Of a stretch of 64,000 nucleotides of DNA, positions 47,177-55,857 are shown in pieces. Numbering within the stretch: position 1 is the stretch's first letter; the number at the start of each line of letters is the position of its first letter. Under the pieces are notes generated by a model. The model saw only the letters and a program-made list of their open reading frames with translations. It searched no databases and had not been told where the DNA came from. A program made the position numbers and the translations under genes. Source of the DNA: Streptosporangium amethystogenes (GTDB lineage Bacteria; Actinomycetota; Actinomycetes; Streptosporangiales; Streptosporangiaceae); assembly GCF_000721075.1 (NCBI RefSeq), contig NZ_JOEQ01000016.1:89927-153926 (forward strand). The letters run 5' to 3'.

Positions 47177-47396
47177 GCGTCATGCTCCTTGGAAGTGTTC
47201 TGGATAACTCGTGTGGCGCGAGGCGGCAGCCGAGGTTATCGGCCAACAGTAGTCGTTGGATGCCCCTGAACCGGCCAGTTCGAGGGTGAACTGCCCGTGA
47301 ACCGGTCGATAAGTCATCAGCCGCCGTCGCGTTGCGCGGCCACCACGCTTTCGCCTGCGGTTTCCGGGCTCGCGGGTGTCACTGTGGGGCGCGGTA

Positions 47397-47410
47397 CCGG
47401 GAGATCCCGG
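47397..47410 (-). terminator. Small hairpin after the membrane protein gene
   Basis: CCGGGA-GA-TCCCGG, 6-bp stem, ten bases beyond the stop at 47421. The rest of the 244-base gap up to murA shows nothing else. Confidence 0.3.
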
Positions 47411-47420
47411 GCCTCGGATG

Positions 47421-48455
47421 TTACCTGCCCTTCGTGTTCACCGCGGCGGTGAGCGGGGAGGCGGCCGACAGGAGATTGTCGGCCCGCTGGTCCACGAAGC
47501 GGGTGACGACCTGCTGTCCGTATCCGAACGCCATCGCCCAGACCAGGATCGCGGGCTGCGAGCCGAGCCCCGCGAAACCGGGCACGAAGCCCGAGTTCAG
47601 GATCAGTAGCCCGAGCACGGCCGTGGCCACCCCCGCGGGCGCCTTGAGCAGGTTCTGGACGACCGCCAGCGAGTAGCGGGTGGACATCTCCGAGCGGGTC
47701 GACAGCGAGGCGGCGGTGGCCAGCGCCGCGCCCAGCATGCCGATCAGGGCCACCAGCGGGACGTCGCCGTGGCCGGGCCGCAGGCCGCCGGTCGGGCAGA
47801 TCTGGGCGGGCATCAGCCCCTGGTTGCGGATCACCGACTGGTCGCCGCACATCGGGATGACGTCCGGCCAGATCGCACCGATGGCCACCACGCTCAGCAC
47901 GATCAGGGAGAGCATGACCACCCCGCCGAGGAGCAGGTTGCGGAAGCTGCGTACCCGCCCGGTGTCCATCGCCTGCGCGGTGTACGCGGCCCGCAGCACC
48001 GACTGCATCAGCGGCCTGTCGTTCTCACCGAGGTCTCCCACCGCCAGCCTGGCCTGGAGGTGGACAAGCCGGGGGTCGTCGCCGGGCAGATAGGCCCGGC
48101 CGATCGCGACCACCTCCGGCGCCCGCCCGCACAACTCCGCCACCGGCAGCACGCCGTACAGCATCACGGTGGCGCTGTTGACGTTGGACCAGGCGCCCTC
48201 GATGGCCTGGCCGGTCAGCCAGCGCCGCACGCCGTGCCTGCTGCGCGCGTACGCCTGCGCGCGGGCCAGGTGCGTGCCGATGCCCTCGCCCGCCGAGATC
48301 AGCCGGCCCGCCTCGTCGCACATCGTCAGGGCGCGTTCGGCGTCGGCCCTGATCTCCTCGCTCCGGGTGGCAACGTAGACCCGCCAGGTGCCCGGCCAGC
48401 GCAACACGCCGGTGTCGCCGATCCGCTCGGCGGTCAACGCTGGATCAAGCGACAT
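47421..48455 (-). CDS. Hypothetical membrane protein
   Basis: 344 residues; no family recognised. The first about 165 residues are soluble and helical; then four hydrophobic segments at about 170-192, 234-256, 278-300 and 308-328. Between the first two is an external-type loop with two Cys (MCGDQS, ICPTGG) that could pair. ATG 48455 has GGAGG four bases upstream. Its stop-proximal region and the neighbours purD and murA offer no clue to function. Confidence 0.7.
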   Translation of the reverse strand: MSLDPALTAERIGDTGVLRWPGTWRVYVATRSEEIRADAERALTMCDEAGRLISAGEGIGTHLARAQAYARSRHGVRRWLTGQAIEGAWSNVNSATVMLYGVLPVAELCGRAPEVVAIGRAYLPGDDPRLVHLQARLAVGDLGENDRPLMQSVLRAAYTAQAMDTGRVRSFRNLLLGGVVMLSLIVLSVVAIGAIWPDVIPMCGDQSVIRNQGLMPAQICPTGGLRPGHGDVPLVALIGMLGAALATAASLSTRSEMSTRYSLAVVQNLLKAPAGVATAVLGLLILNSGFVPGFAGLGSQPAILVWAMAFGYGQQVVTRFVDQRADNLLSAASPLTAAVNTKGR

Positions 48456-48581
48456 CGTTCCTCCGGGGGGCGGAGTCGGCCTGGGGCGGGGCATCGGCTG
48501 CCCCAGGCTTATCGCGACATGCCGATCAGGCGCTACGCCTCGCCGGGGAAGGCTGTGCCGTTTTCAGAGATCGTGCCGCTT

Positions 48582-49814
48582 TCAGAGGGCGCGGCCCGCG
48601 ATGTCGGTGCGATGGTGCGAGCCACGCAGCCGGATGTGCTCCACCGCCTTGTAGGCCGCCGCCCGCGCCGCGGGGACGTCCGGCCCGGTGCCGACCACGC
48701 TGAGCACCCGGCCGCCGTTCGAGACGATCCGGTCGCCGTCCAGCGCGGTGCCCGAGTGCAGCACGTAGGCGTCCTCGACCGGGTCGGACAGCCCTTCGAT
48801 CACGTCGCCCTTCACCGGATCCGCCGGGTAGTTCTCCGCCGCGATCACCACGGTCACCGCGGCGCCGTCGCGATAGGAGAGCGGCCCGAACCGGTCGAGC
48901 GTCCCGTTCGCGCAGGCGAGCAGCAGGCCCGCGAGGGGCGTCTGGAGCCGGTCCAGCACGACCTGGGTCTCCGGGTCACCGAACCGCGCGTTGAACTCGA
49001 TCACCTTCGGGCCCTTGGAGGTGAGGGCCAGCCCCACGTACAGCACCCCCGTGTACGGCATGCCACGCCTGGCCAGTTCGGTGACGGTCGGTATGACGGT
49101 CTCGGCCATCACCTGGTCGGCGAGGTCGTCCGGGGCCCACGGCAGCGGCGTGTAGGCCCCCATCCCGCCGGTGTTGGGGCCCTGGTCGTCGTCGTAGGCG
49201 CGTTTGTGGTCCTGGGCGGGCTGGAGCGCCACGGCCGTGGCGCCGTCGCAGAGCGCGAACAGCGAGACCTCGGGGCCGTCGAGGAACTCCTCGATGACCA
49301 CCCGCCCGCAGGCGGCGGCGTGCCGGAGCGCCTCCTCGCGGTCGTCGGTGACCACCACGCCCTTGCCGGCGGCCAGACCGTCGTCCTTGACCACGTACGG
49401 CGTGCCGAACTCGTCGAGCGCCGCGGCGACCTCCTCCGGCGTGACGCAGCTGTGCGACCGCCCGGTGGGCACGCCCGCCGCGACCATGACGTCCTTGGCG
49501 AAGGACTTGGAACCCTCGATCTGGGCCGCCTGCCGTGAAGGGCCGAAACAGGGGATGCCGGCCTGCCTGACGGCGTCGGCGACGCCGGCGACCAGCGGGG
49601 CCTCGGGGCCGATCACGACCAGCTCCGCCCGGAGCCGCTCGGCCAGTTCGGTAACCGCGGCCGGGTCTGTCGGTACCACCGGATGCAGGGTCGCGACCTG
49701 CGCGATACCCGCGTTTCCGGGAGCACAGTGAACCTCGGTGACCTGGGGGTCCGCCGCCAGCGACCGGCACAGGGCGTGTTCACGCCCGCCGGTTCCAATC
49801 ACAAGAACGCGCAC
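48582..49814 (-). CDS. purD: Phosphoribosylamine-glycine ligase
   Basis: 410 residues, ATP-grasp. VLVIGTGGREHALCRSL at the N-terminus, GPEAPLVAGVAD, IEGSKSFAKDVM, YVVKDDGLAAGKGV, VIEEFLDGPEVSLF, NTGGMGAYTPLP and EFNARFGDPETQV are the GARS signature blocks. It joins 5-phosphoribosylamine and glycine in purine synthesis. The start is GTG 49814 with TAGGCT exactly seven bases upstream, a leaderless arrangement. It stands alone, as often in actinobacteria. Confidence 0.96.
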   Translation of the reverse strand: MRVLVIGTGGREHALCRSLAADPQVTEVHCAPGNAGIAQVATLHPVVPTDPAAVTELAERLRAELVVIGPEAPLVAGVADAVRQAGIPCFGPSRQAAQIEGSKSFAKDVMVAAGVPTGRSHSCVTPEEVAAALDEFGTPYVVKDDGLAAGKGVVVTDDREEALRHAAACGRVVIEEFLDGPEVSLFALCDGATAVALQPAQDHKRAYDDDQGPNTGGMGAYTPLPWAPDDLADQVMAETVIPTVTELARRGMPYTGVLYVGLALTSKGPKVIEFNARFGDPETQVVLDRLQTPLAGLLLACANGTLDRFGPLSYRDGAAVTVVIAAENYPADPVKGDVIEGLSDPVEDAYVLHSGTALDGDRIVSNGGRVLSVVGTGPDVPAARAAAYKAVEHIRLRGSHHRTDIAGRAL

Positions 49815-49888
49815 TTGTCAGAGCCTATCGTCCCGCAGGATCGTCCCTCGGGCCGTGTCCGGCACCCCCGGATTTCGCCGGTGCCCGC

Positions 49889-49927
49889 CCCCCAGAGTTA
49901 TCCACAGACTGTGGATAACTCTGGGGG
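49889..49927. promoter_or_regulatory. Perfect 18-bp inverted repeat holding two DnaA boxes
   Basis: Two 18-base arms (49889-49906, 49910-49927) around a 3-base centre. Each arm contains a perfect DnaA box: TTATCCACA at 49898-49906 and its inverse TGTGGATAA at 49910-49918. It lies between divergent purD and corA, so it is not placed as a terminator for either. Candidate DnaA binding or titration site; a cruciform or regulatory RNA end is the alternative. Confidence 0.6.
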
Positions 49928-50094
49928 TTTGCGATGTGTCGACAGGCGCGGGAGGTGCCGGTAAACAGGTGTGAATTTTGTCAGGTTGTGCATGATCGAT
50001 GCTTGAACCTGGGAGTAAGCTGAGAGCCATCCCCCCGTTCGTGTTAAGTTTTGAGTTGCTTTGCGTGTCTCTTGCTGATTGGAGGTGGTTCGGG

Positions 50095-50211
50095 ATGTCC
50101 TCTGGCGATCCCAGCAGTACGTGCTCGCGCACGCCTGCTGTGCGCACCCTCGACCACCCCATCTCGGTGCCCGACCGGCGCCGCACGCATCGTCGCCTCC
50201 CCTTGTGGTGA
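50095..50211 (+). CDS. Possible leader peptide ORF upstream of corA
   Basis: A 38-codon frame, ATG 50095, with GGAGG nine bases upstream. It begins MSSGDPSSTCSRTP and ends RRRTHRRLPLW, with several Pro codons (some after Asp). It ends 49 bases before corA. The ribosome site is the main support; the protein matches nothing I recognise. Confidence 0.25.
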   Translation: MSSGDPSSTCSRTPAVRTLDHPISVPDRRRTHRRLPLW

Positions 50212-50230
50212 CAGCGCATCGCGTGCGGAA

Positions 50231-50254
50231 TCCCGCCAGGTTGGGCGGGAAAGG
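50231..50254 (+). promoter_or_regulatory. Hairpin over the corA ribosome-binding site
   Basis: TCCCGCC (50231-50237) pairs with GGCGGGA (50244-50250). The right arm covers the first half of the ribosome site GGGAAAGG (50247-50254), so folding would hide it. Placed between the small upstream ORF and corA. Confidence 0.45.
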
Positions 50255-50260
50255 CTCGCC

Positions 50261-51379
50261 ATGCGCTCCTCGCTCCTTTTTCCCCGTATCAGGCACGTCC
50301 GCACGATCCGTGCCCCGCACGCGCCCGCCGTCTCGCTCGGTGCGCGGATGAGCGGTGTCTGCGTCCCGCCGAGCGACTCGCTCGTCGAGTACGCCGCCTA
50401 CATCAACGGTAAGAAGATCCAGGCCCTGGGCATCCCCGACGCCCTGGAGCTCGTCCGTGCGCACAACGCGTCCGTCGAAGGGAACAACGCGTTCGTCTGG
50501 GTCGGCCTGCACGAGCCCGACGCCCCCGAGGTCGAGTGGCTGGCGGAGGTCTTCGCCCTGCATCCGCTCGCCGTCGAGGACGCCGTCAAGGCTCACCAGC
50601 GACCCAAGGTCGAGCGCTACGGCGACTCGTTGTTCGTGGTCCTGAAGACCGTCGCCTACCTCGACCACGACGTGCTGACCGCGACCAGCGAGATCATCGG
50701 CACCGGAGAGATCATGGTGTTCGTCGGCACCGACTTCGTGGTGACCGTGCGGCACGGCCGGCACTGCCCGCTCTCGGAGGTGCGGGAGCGCCTTGAGGAC
50801 AAGCCCAAGCTGCTCAGCCGGGGCCCCACCGGCGTGCTGCACGCGATCGCCGACCACGTCGTCGACAAGTACCTCACCGTGGCCGACCGGATGCAGACCG
50901 AGCTGGAGGACGTCGAGGCGATGGTCTTCGCGGACGTCAGCGCCCGTGACATCGGCCGGATCTACAACCTCAAGCGCGAGATGATCGAGATGAAGCGGTC
51001 CGTCACACCGCTCCAGGCGCCGATGTCCACGCTGGCCCAGCGCCGGATGATCCCCTCCGAGATGCGGGAGTACTTCCGTGACGTCGTCGACCACCTGGCC
51101 CGCGTCTGCGAGCAGGTCGAGTCGTCCAACGAACTCTGCAACTCCATACTGCAGGCGGCGCTCGCCCGTTCCAACGCGCTCGCCAACGAGGACATGCGGA
51201 AGATCTCCTCGTGGGTCGCCATCATGGCCGTCCCCACGATGATCGCCGGCATCTACGGCATGAACTTCGAGCACATGCCCGAGCTCGACTCCGTCTTCGG
51301 CTACCCGCTGGTGCTCGGCGTGATGGTCATCGCCTGCACGCTGCTCTACCGGGGCTTCCGCCGCAACGGCTGGATGTGA
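50261..51379 (+). CDS. corA: CorA-family magnesium/cobalt transporter
   Basis: 372 residues. A cytoplasmic alpha/beta N-terminal domain (WVGLHEPDAPEVEWLAEVF), a long helix, and two membrane helices near the C-terminus with the GMN signature in IYGMNFEHMPEL at about 327 (selectivity filter), followed by a positively charged tail RGFRRNGWM. It forms a pentameric channel for Mg2+ (and Co2+/Ni2+). ATG 50261 has GGGAAAGG six bases upstream; the frame is open to 50051 but the upstream part is not CorA-like. It ends nine bases before the convergent phosphodiesterase stop. Confidence 0.94.
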   Translation: MRSSLLFPRIRHVRTIRAPHAPAVSLGARMSGVCVPPSDSLVEYAAYINGKKIQALGIPDALELVRAHNASVEGNNAFVWVGLHEPDAPEVEWLAEVFALHPLAVEDAVKAHQRPKVERYGDSLFVVLKTVAYLDHDVLTATSEIIGTGEIMVFVGTDFVVTVRHGRHCPLSEVRERLEDKPKLLSRGPTGVLHAIADHVVDKYLTVADRMQTELEDVEAMVFADVSARDIGRIYNLKREMIEMKRSVTPLQAPMSTLAQRRMIPSEMREYFRDVVDHLARVCEQVESSNELCNSILQAALARSNALANEDMRKISSWVAIMAVPTMIAGIYGMNFEHMPELDSVFGYPLVLGVMVIACTLLYRGFRRNGWM

Positions 51380-51388
51380 TCCGAGCCC

Positions 51389-52315
51389 TCAGGCGCTCAT
51401 CGGGCGGGCGGGGGTGACCGGCTTCGGGACACGCATGCCCCGCCCGGCCCACAGGGCGATCATCCGGTCGGGATAGTCGGTGACGATCGCGGCCACTCCG
51501 AGATCGAGCAGCTCGGCCGCCCGCCCGGGGTCGTTGACGGTCCACACGGCCAGCGGCAGGTCGGCCTTCTCCGCTCGCCGGGCGAACTCGGGGTCGACCA
51601 TCACGTACTCGGGGGAGAGCGTGGTGCCCCCGGCCTCGGCGGCGGCGGCCGGGACGTCGCCGCCGAAGTCCTCCAGACGGAGGCCGTCGAGCCAGGCGCT
51701 GTCCATGGTGGCACGTTCGATCAGGGCGTACCGCCCGGTCGCGGGGGCCAGGGAGCGGGCGATCCGCAGGACGCGCCAGTCGAAACTGAGGATGGCCGCC
51801 CGGTCGAGCCTGCGGTGCCGGTCGAGCTCGGCGACCACCATCTCGGTGAACTCACCGACCTCGGCGCTCAGATCGGGCCTGGTCGGGTCCGACTTGAGCT
51901 CCACGTGCACCCGCACCCCGTCGGCTCCGTAGGCGTCCATCAGCCCCAGCACGGAACCCAGGGTCGGCATCCGGGTGTTCGGCACCGGCAGCTGGGTCGG
52001 GGCGAACCGGTCTTCGGGGTGGCGTGGCACCCGCACTCCGCACTCCAGCGTGCGCAGCTGCGCCAGCGTGAGCTCGCCGACCGGCCTGCCCACGTACGGG
52101 AAGGCGGGGTCGTCGCGGAAGGCGGGCCGGACGTCGGTGCTGGTCACAGCGGACACTGTGAGGTCGTGTGTGAGCACCAGCCGCCGATCGGCGGTCAGTG
52201 CGACGTCGAGCTCCAGTGCGTCGACGCCCAGCTCCAGGGCGTGGGCGAAACCGGGCAGGGTGTTCTCGGGACGGAGCCCACGGGCCCCACGGTGACCGTG
52301 AATCTCGGCATGCAC
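51389..52315 (-). CDS. Glycerophosphodiester phosphodiesterase
   Basis: 308 residues, GDPD TIM barrel. HGHRGARGLRPENTLPGF carries the catalytic His and the Glu of the metal site; LELDVALTADRRLVLTHD carries the second His; VHVELKSD the further metal Glu. It hydrolyses glycerophosphodiesters to glycerol 3-phosphate and an alcohol. No signal peptide, so cytosolic. GTG 52315 follows AAGG by about eight bases. Convergent with corA. Confidence 0.92.
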   Translation of the reverse strand: MHAEIHGHRGARGLRPENTLPGFAHALELGVDALELDVALTADRRLVLTHDLTVSAVTSTDVRPAFRDDPAFPYVGRPVGELTLAQLRTLECGVRVPRHPEDRFAPTQLPVPNTRMPTLGSVLGLMDAYGADGVRVHVELKSDPTRPDLSAEVGEFTEMVVAELDRHRRLDRAAILSFDWRVLRIARSLAPATGRYALIERATMDSAWLDGLRLEDFGGDVPAAAAEAGGTTLSPEYVMVDPEFARRAEKADLPLAVWTVNDPGRAAELLDLGVAAIVTDYPDRMIALWAGRGMRVPKPVTPARPMSA

Positions 52316-52465
52316 ACAGGGACCTTATCCACCTCGCGTACCGATCCCCCATTACGGCTCGCGCCTTGGCGTCGCCGGGCATAGGCCGTACCGGTCGAAA
52401 CCAGGCCCTTGGCGCTTTTGGTCACCGCGGTGCCGCCGGCCACCGTACTCGTGCGGCGTCACCCG

Positions 52466-52493
52466 GCCGATCCCCGCCGCGGCGGGGATCGGC
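52466..52493 (-). terminator. purA terminator
   Basis: A 28-base perfect palindrome (14-bp arms, GCCGATCCCCGCCG on the left), starting 11 bases after the purA stop on the minus strand. No T-tract. Confidence 0.65.
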
Positions 52494-52503
52494 GGGAACG
52501 GAC

Positions 52504-53787
52504 CTAGATCAGCGGGTGGATCTGGAGCGTCTCGGTGCGGCCGGGGCCGACGCCGATCGCGGAGATCCTGGAGCCGCTCATCTGCTCCAGGGCCTTCACG
52601 TACGCCTGCGCGTTGGCGGGCAGGTCCTCGAAGCTCCTGACGCCGGTGATGTCCTCCTGCCAGCCGGGGAACTCCTCGTACACCGGCTTGGCGTGGTGGA
52701 AGTCGGTCTGGGTCATCGGGATCTCGTCATACCGGACCCCGTCGACCTCGTAGGCGACGCAGACCGGAATCCTCTCCAGGCCGGACAGCACGTCCAGCTT
52801 GGTGAGGAAGTAGTCGGTGACACCGTTGATACGGGTGGCGTACCGGGCGATGACCGCGTCGAACCAGCCGCAGCGGCGGTTGCGGCCGGTGGTCACCCCG
52901 TACTCGCCGCCGGTGGTGCGCAGCCAGTCGCCCATCTCGTCGTCGAGCTCGGTCGGGAACGGACCCGAGCCGACGCGGGTGGTGTACGCCTTCAGGATGC
53001 CGATCACGCGGGTGAGCCGGGTCGGCGGGATGCCGGAACCCGAGCAGGCGCCGCCGCTCGTCGGGGAGGAGGAGGTGACGAAGGGGTAGGTGCCGTGGTC
53101 GATGTCGAGCAGGTTGCCCTGCCCGCCTTCGAGCAGCACGACCTTGCCCTCGTCCAGGGCCCTGCTGAGGATCAGCGAGGTGTCGGCGATGTGCGGCTTG
53201 AGGCGCTCGGCGTAGCCGAGATACTCGTCCAGGACCTTGTTCGCGTCGATCATCCGACGGTTGTAGATCTTGGTGAGGATCTGGTTCTTCTCCCCCAGCG
53301 CGACCTCGATCTTCTTCTGCAGGATGCCCGGGTCCAGCAGGTCCTGGACCCGCACGCCCATCCGGTAGATCTTGTCGCCGTACGCGGGGCCGATGCCGCG
53401 CCCGGTCGTGCCGATCTTGGCCTTGCCGAGGTAGCGCTCGGTGACCTTGTCGAGGGCCTTGTGGTGCGGCATGATCAGGTGCGCGTTGGCGGAGATCAGC
53501 AGCCGCTCGGAGGAGACCCCGCGGGCCTCAAGCCCGTCGATCTCGCTCAGCAGCACGCCCGGGTCGATGACGACACCGTTGCCGATCACGGGGATGACGT
53601 TCGGTGAGAGCACTCCCGTCGGCAGCAGGTGCAGCGCATATTTCTGGTCGCCGATGACGACCGTATGGCCCGCGTTGTTGCCTCCCTGGTATCTGACGAC
53701 ATAGTCGACCTGATCACCAAGTAGGTCGGTAGCCTTACCCTTGCCCTCATCGCCCCACTGGGCACCAACGAGAACGACAGCCGGCAT
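52504..53787 (-). CDS. purA: Adenylosuccinate synthetase
   Basis: 427 residues. [16 protein letters not shown] (P-loop-like GTP site with the catalytic Asp), GNNAGHTVV (His), [34 protein letters not shown] and [12 protein letters not shown] are all present. It makes adenylosuccinate from IMP, Asp and GTP, the first step to AMP. ATG 53787 has GGGAG upstream. Its leader holds a hairpin with a T-tract at 53805-53838, which may attenuate transcription. Confidence 0.97.
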   Translation of the reverse strand: MPAVVLVGAQWGDEGKGKATDLLGDQVDYVVRYQGGNNAGHTVVIGDQKYALHLLPTGVLSPNVIPVIGNGVVIDPGVLLSEIDGLEARGVSSERLLISANAHLIMPHHKALDKVTERYLGKAKIGTTGRGIGPAYGDKIYRMGVRVQDLLDPGILQKKIEVALGEKNQILTKIYNRRMIDANKVLDEYLGYAERLKPHIADTSLILSRALDEGKVVLLEGGQGNLLDIDHGTYPFVTSSSPTSGGACSGSGIPPTRLTRVIGILKAYTTRVGSGPFPTELDDEMGDWLRTTGGEYGVTTGRNRRCGWFDAVIARYATRINGVTDYFLTKLDVLSGLERIPVCVAYEVDGVRYDEIPMTQTDFHHAKPVYEEFPGWQEDITGVRSFEDLPANAQAYVKALEQMSGSRISAIGVGPGRTETLQIHPLI

Positions 53788-53804
53788 TGTGATTCTCCCA
53801 CCGC

Positions 53805-53838
53805 AAAAACGAAACCCCTGGCGCAATCGCTACAGGGG
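53805..53838 (-). terminator. Intrinsic terminator-like hairpin in the purA leader
   Basis: On the minus strand CCCCTG pairs with CAGGGG around a 12-base loop and is followed at once by TTTCGTTTTT. This is one of the few U-tract hairpins in the window. TATTCT at 53852-53857 (minus strand) is a candidate -10 just upstream, so the hairpin may lie inside the purA transcript as an attenuator; otherwise it ends reads from the upstream gene. Confidence 0.5.
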
Positions 53839-53876
53839 CTCTTGCGTGGTGAGAATACCCGACGGCGTCCGAAATG

Positions 53877-53905
53877 GGGATCTCCCACCTCGGGCGAGAG
53901 ATCCC
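53877..53905 (-). terminator. Hairpin after the DUF3151 gene
   Basis: GGGATCTC pairs with GAGATCCC around 13 bases, 33 bases beyond the DUF3151 stop; on the minus strand it is followed by CATTTC. Confidence 0.4.
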
Positions 53906-53937
53906 ACGGGCAGATCAAGGGGCGGATCGGGGCCGGA

Positions 53938-54357
53938 TCAGCGGCCGGTCAGCTCCTTGGAAGCCTCGGCGCTGGAGTCCTTGAGGAACTGGAAGCACCG
54001 CTCGGCCTCCTCCTTCTCCCCGATGCTCTGGGCGGCGCGGGCCAGTGCGTGCAGGCACCTCAGGAACCCCTGGTTGGGCAGATGCTCCCAGGGGATCGGG
54101 CCGTGCCCCTTCCAGCCCGCCCTGCGGAGCTGGTCCAGGCCCCGGTGGTAGCCGGTGCGAGCGAAGGCGTACGACGTCACGGCGTGTCCCGCCGCGAAGT
54201 ACTCGTCCGCGAGTGCCGCCCAGGCGGTCGGATAGGCGGGGAAACGCGCGGCGACGTCGGATGGTTGGGCGCCGGATTCCAGCGCCTGTCGAGCTTCGGG
54301 CAGGTCCGGGAGCAGGGTGGGCGGCGGGCCGGCGAGAAGGTTCTCGTGCGATTCCAT
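53938..54357 (-). CDS. DUF3151-family protein
   Basis: 139 residues. The opening ENLLAGPPPTLLPD, then AARFPAYPTAWAALADEYF, YAFARTGYHRGLDQLRR, GWKGHGPIPWEHLPNQGFLR and the C-terminal AERCFQFLKDSS are those of DUF3151, a soluble helical, TPR-like family found across actinobacteria, usually next to purA or fba as here. Function unknown. ATG 54357 has AGGA upstream; the open frame to 54456 is out of family. Confidence 0.85.
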   Translation of the reverse strand: MESHENLLAGPPPTLLPDLPEARQALESGAQPSDVAARFPAYPTAWAALADEYFAAGHAVTSYAFARTGYHRGLDQLRRAGWKGHGPIPWEHLPNQGFLRCLHALARAAQSIGEKEEAERCFQFLKDSSAEASKELTGR

Positions 54358-54526
54358 AGAGACAGTCCTATCTGGTGAACCCGCACCAGGCCAAGATCGG
54401 CTCCCGGGGATTTTTCGGAAGCCGATTTCGTGACCTGGCGGGGACCCTCCGAACATTGACCGGTTCTACCCGGACCAAGACGCTTTCTCTACCGAGAATT
54501 CCCGGTCTGCGTCGGCCGCCGGGTGA

Positions 54527-55549
54527 TCAGGAGATCTTGGTGCCCGCCGACTTGAGGTGCTGGGCGGCCTCGACGATTCGTGCCGCCATCGAGGTCTCGG
54601 CGGCCTTGCCGTACGAGCGGGGGTCGTAAACCTTCTTGTTGCCGACGTCGCCGTCGACCTTGAGCACGCCGTCGTAGTTCCTGAACATGTGGTCGACGAT
54701 CGGGCGGGTGAAGGCGTACTGCGTGTCGGTGTCGATGTTCATCTTCACCACGCCGTAGGCGATGGCCTCGTGGATCTCCTCAAGCAGCGAGCCCGAGCCG
54801 CCGTGGAAGACCAGGTCGAACGGCTTCTCCTTGCCGTACTTGGCGCCGACCGCGTCCTGGATCTCCTTGAGCACGCTCGGCCGCAGCTTGACGTGGCCGG
54901 GCTTGTAGACGCCGTGCACATTGCCGAAGGTCGCGGCGAGCATGTAGCGGCCGCGCTCGCCCAGGCCCAGGGCCTCGGCGGTCGCGAGGGCGTCCTCGGG
55001 GGTGGTGTAGAGCTTCTCGTTGATCTCGCCGACGACGCCGTCCTCCTCGCCGCCGACGACGCCGATCTCCACCTCAAGGACGATCTTCGCGCGAGCGGTC
55101 TTCTCCAGGAGCTCCCTGGCGATCTCAAGGTTCTCGTCCAGCGGCACGGCGGAGCCGTCCCACATGTGCGACTGGAAGAGGGGGTCCTCACCCCTGGCGA
55201 CCCGCTCAAGGGAGATGTCGAGCAGCGGGCGCACGAAACCGTCCAGCTTGTCCTTGGGACAGTGGTCGGTGTGCAGGGCGATCGTCACGGGGTAGTTGGC
55301 CGCGACGACACGGGCGTACTCCGCCAGGGCCACCGAGCCGGACACCATGTTCTTGACCGTGGTGCCGGAGAGGAAGTCGGCGCCGCCGGTCGACACCTGG
55401 ACGATGCCGTCGCTTTCCGCCTCGGCGAACCCTCTGAGCGCGGCGTTGAGGGTCTGTGACGAGGTCACGTTGATGGCCGGATAGGCGAAACCTCCCGCCT
55501 TGGCCCGGTCGAGCATCTCGGCGTAGACCTCTGGGGTCGCGATGGGCAT
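54527..55549 (-). CDS. fbaA: Class II fructose-bisphosphate aldolase
   Basis: 340 residues. FAYPAINVTSSQTLNAAL, ALHTDHCPKDKLDGF (catalytic Asp and first zinc His), EVEIGVVGGEEDG (zinc Glu), FGNVHGVYKPGHVKL (zinc His), VFHGGSGS (zinc His) and MNIDTDTQYAF are the class II signature blocks. It cleaves fructose 1,6-bisphosphate to triose phosphates. AGGAG lies upstream of ATG 55549. The 169 bases after it contain only an imperfect hairpin near 54397-54427. Confidence 0.96.
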   Translation of the reverse strand: MPIATPEVYAEMLDRAKAGGFAYPAINVTSSQTLNAALRGFAEAESDGIVQVSTGGADFLSGTTVKNMVSGSVALAEYARVVAANYPVTIALHTDHCPKDKLDGFVRPLLDISLERVARGEDPLFQSHMWDGSAVPLDENLEIARELLEKTARAKIVLEVEIGVVGGEEDGVVGEINEKLYTTPEDALATAEALGLGERGRYMLAATFGNVHGVYKPGHVKLRPSVLKEIQDAVGAKYGKEKPFDLVFHGGSGSLLEEIHEAIAYGVVKMNIDTDTQYAFTRPIVDHMFRNYDGVLKVDGDVGNKKVYDPRSYGKAAETSMAARIVEAAQHLKSAGTKIS

Positions 55550-55801
55550 CGTGTCATCTCCTGGAGACGGCTGTGGGCAGCTGGCACGGGGCTATGAGGA
55601 CATCGCCCATGGGCCAGTATTCCGGGTTCCTTCCCAGCCGGATAGCTCCGCCACCACTTCGGGGCGTACGGATGTGCCCCCTGCATGGTTTTGGCGCCCA
55701 CCGGTAGGAAACCTCCGGAGGACTCTTGGCGCTCGCCGGTACGGGATCTCCAGTATGACCTGGTTGGTTATAGGGGATCTTCTAGGATTTCGGGGCTTCG
55801 G

Positions 55802-55822
55802 GACTGATCCGCCGGGTCAGTC
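55802..55822. promoter_or_regulatory. Inverted repeat near the -35 of the next gene
   Basis: GACTGA and TCAGTC, 6-bp arms with a partly symmetric 9-base centre. It touches the expected -35 region of the leaderless promoter (TAATCT, 55845-55850) of the following gene, so it could be an operator. The remaining 250 bases of this gap up to fbaA show no gene. Confidence 0.35.
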
Positions 55823-55857
55823 GTGAAATATCCTCATGAACCGCTAATCTCCACTGT

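Noticed and set aside
48555..48587. Direct repeat GTGCCGYTTTCAGAG twice at 18-base spacing
   Set aside because: Only two copies, one overlapping the purD stop; no array or mobile-element context.
49889..49927. Replication origin
   Set aside because: Only two DnaA boxes, no AT-rich unwinding region and no dnaA, dnaN or gyrase genes nearby.
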